Source of the DNA: Clostridia bacterium
Lineage (GTDB): Bacteria; Bacillota; DULZ01
DNA: 5,620 nt
Assembly (NCBI GenBank): GCA_012520135.1
Contig: JAAYOX010000259.1
Span: forward strand, 1 to 5,620
Direction: 5' to 3'
A model generated the notes under the pieces. That model was given only the letters and a program-made list of their open reading frames with translations. It did not search any database and was not told where the DNA came from. Position 1 is the first letter of the stretch; every line of letters begins with the position of its first letter. The translations under genes and the position numbers were made by a program. This document shows, piece by piece, positions 5,368 to 5,620 of the stretch.

Positions 5368-5620
5368 ATGTTGTATTACGCCAAACCGGTAGCTAACTTG
5401 ATTGCAGAATTAAATAAACTTCCCGGTATCGGCCCTAAATCAGCTCAACGATTAGCTTTTCACCTGCTGTCCATTAGTAACGAGGAGGCCCGAGCTTTGG
5501 CGGAAGCCATTATTGAGGCCAAAGAAAAGGTGCGGTATTGTTCTGTCTGCGGTGATCTTACAGAACTTGATCCTTGTGCTATATGTCAAAGTAGCAACAG
5601 GGACGGTACTATTATTTGCG
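5368..5620 (+). CDS. recR: Recombination mediator protein RecR, 3' end outside window
   Basis: RecR works with RecO (and RecF) to load RecA onto single-stranded gaps during DNA repair. The visible 84 codons (a full protein is about 200) begin MLYYAKPVANLIAEL. The helix-hairpin-helix LPGIGPKSAQRLAFHLL follows at about residues 19-35. Next is the four-cysteine zinc finger: YCSVCG pairs with PCAICQ, spaced as in the family. The frame continues to the window edge, where the Toprim domain would follow. ATG 5368 is 7 bases after the ebfC stop. The upstream bases TTTTAATTAGACC contain no Shine-Dalgarno sequence, so translation may depend on ribosomes finishing ebfC. TTG 5371 is an unlikely alternative start. 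Confidence 0.95.
   Translation, partial: MLYYAKPVANLIAELNKLPGIGPKSAQRLAFHLLSISNEEARALAEAIIEAKEKVRYCSVCGDLTELDPCAICQSSNRDGTIIC

Noticed and set aside
1..5620. Defence island, CRISPR, mobile element or prophage content.
   Set aside because: Every large frame is a recognisable housekeeping gene in a conserved order, and no direct-repeat array, terminal inverted repeats or integrase-like sequence was seen. The tRNA-Ser has no duplicated 3' end nearby that would mark an attachment site.

Overview
The window reads as chromosomal core DNA of a Gram-positive bacterium of the Clostridia, probably a Peptococcaceae-like lineage (Desulfotomaculum or Pelotomaculum type). This assignment is inference. It rests on moderate GC, strong AGGAGG-type ribosome binding sites, the long clostridial form of HflX, a large (about 267 nt) SRP RNA with an Alu domain, and the Firmicutes-type order tRNA-Ser, SRP RNA, dnaX, ebfC, recR. 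All supported genes lie on the + strand. No mobile element, CRISPR array or phage signature was seen.

Bases 1-2615 hold two closely spaced protein genes. The first is the 3' nine-tenths of a pyridoxal/pyridoxamine kinase gene cut by the left window edge. The second, 14 bases later, is hflX, the ribosome-splitting GTPase. hflX most likely starts at an unusual ATC codon at 798, not the TTG at 855. Its N-terminal extension of about 190 residues carries a complete JAMM/MPN+ metal-binding signature, which is the most interesting feature of the window.

Bases 2616-3353 are mainly a non-coding RNA region. Two sigma-A-like promoters in tandem precede a tRNA-Ser(GGA) with an encoded CCA end. Only 21 bases later the SRP RNA begins, so the two are probably made as one precursor. 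A rho-independent terminator follows, and its T-tract runs into a candidate promoter for dnaX.

Bases 3354-5620 hold the conserved replication and repair cluster. dnaX (clamp-loader subunit) has a stop codon that directly abuts the start of ebfC (YbaB-type nucleoid protein). recR (recombination mediator) follows 7 bases after ebfC and runs off the right edge. Together the window links translation and protein targeting (HflX, tRNA-Ser, SRP RNA) with DNA replication and recombination (DnaX, EbfC, RecR). Apart from the HflX extension and start codon, it is an ordinary housekeeping region.
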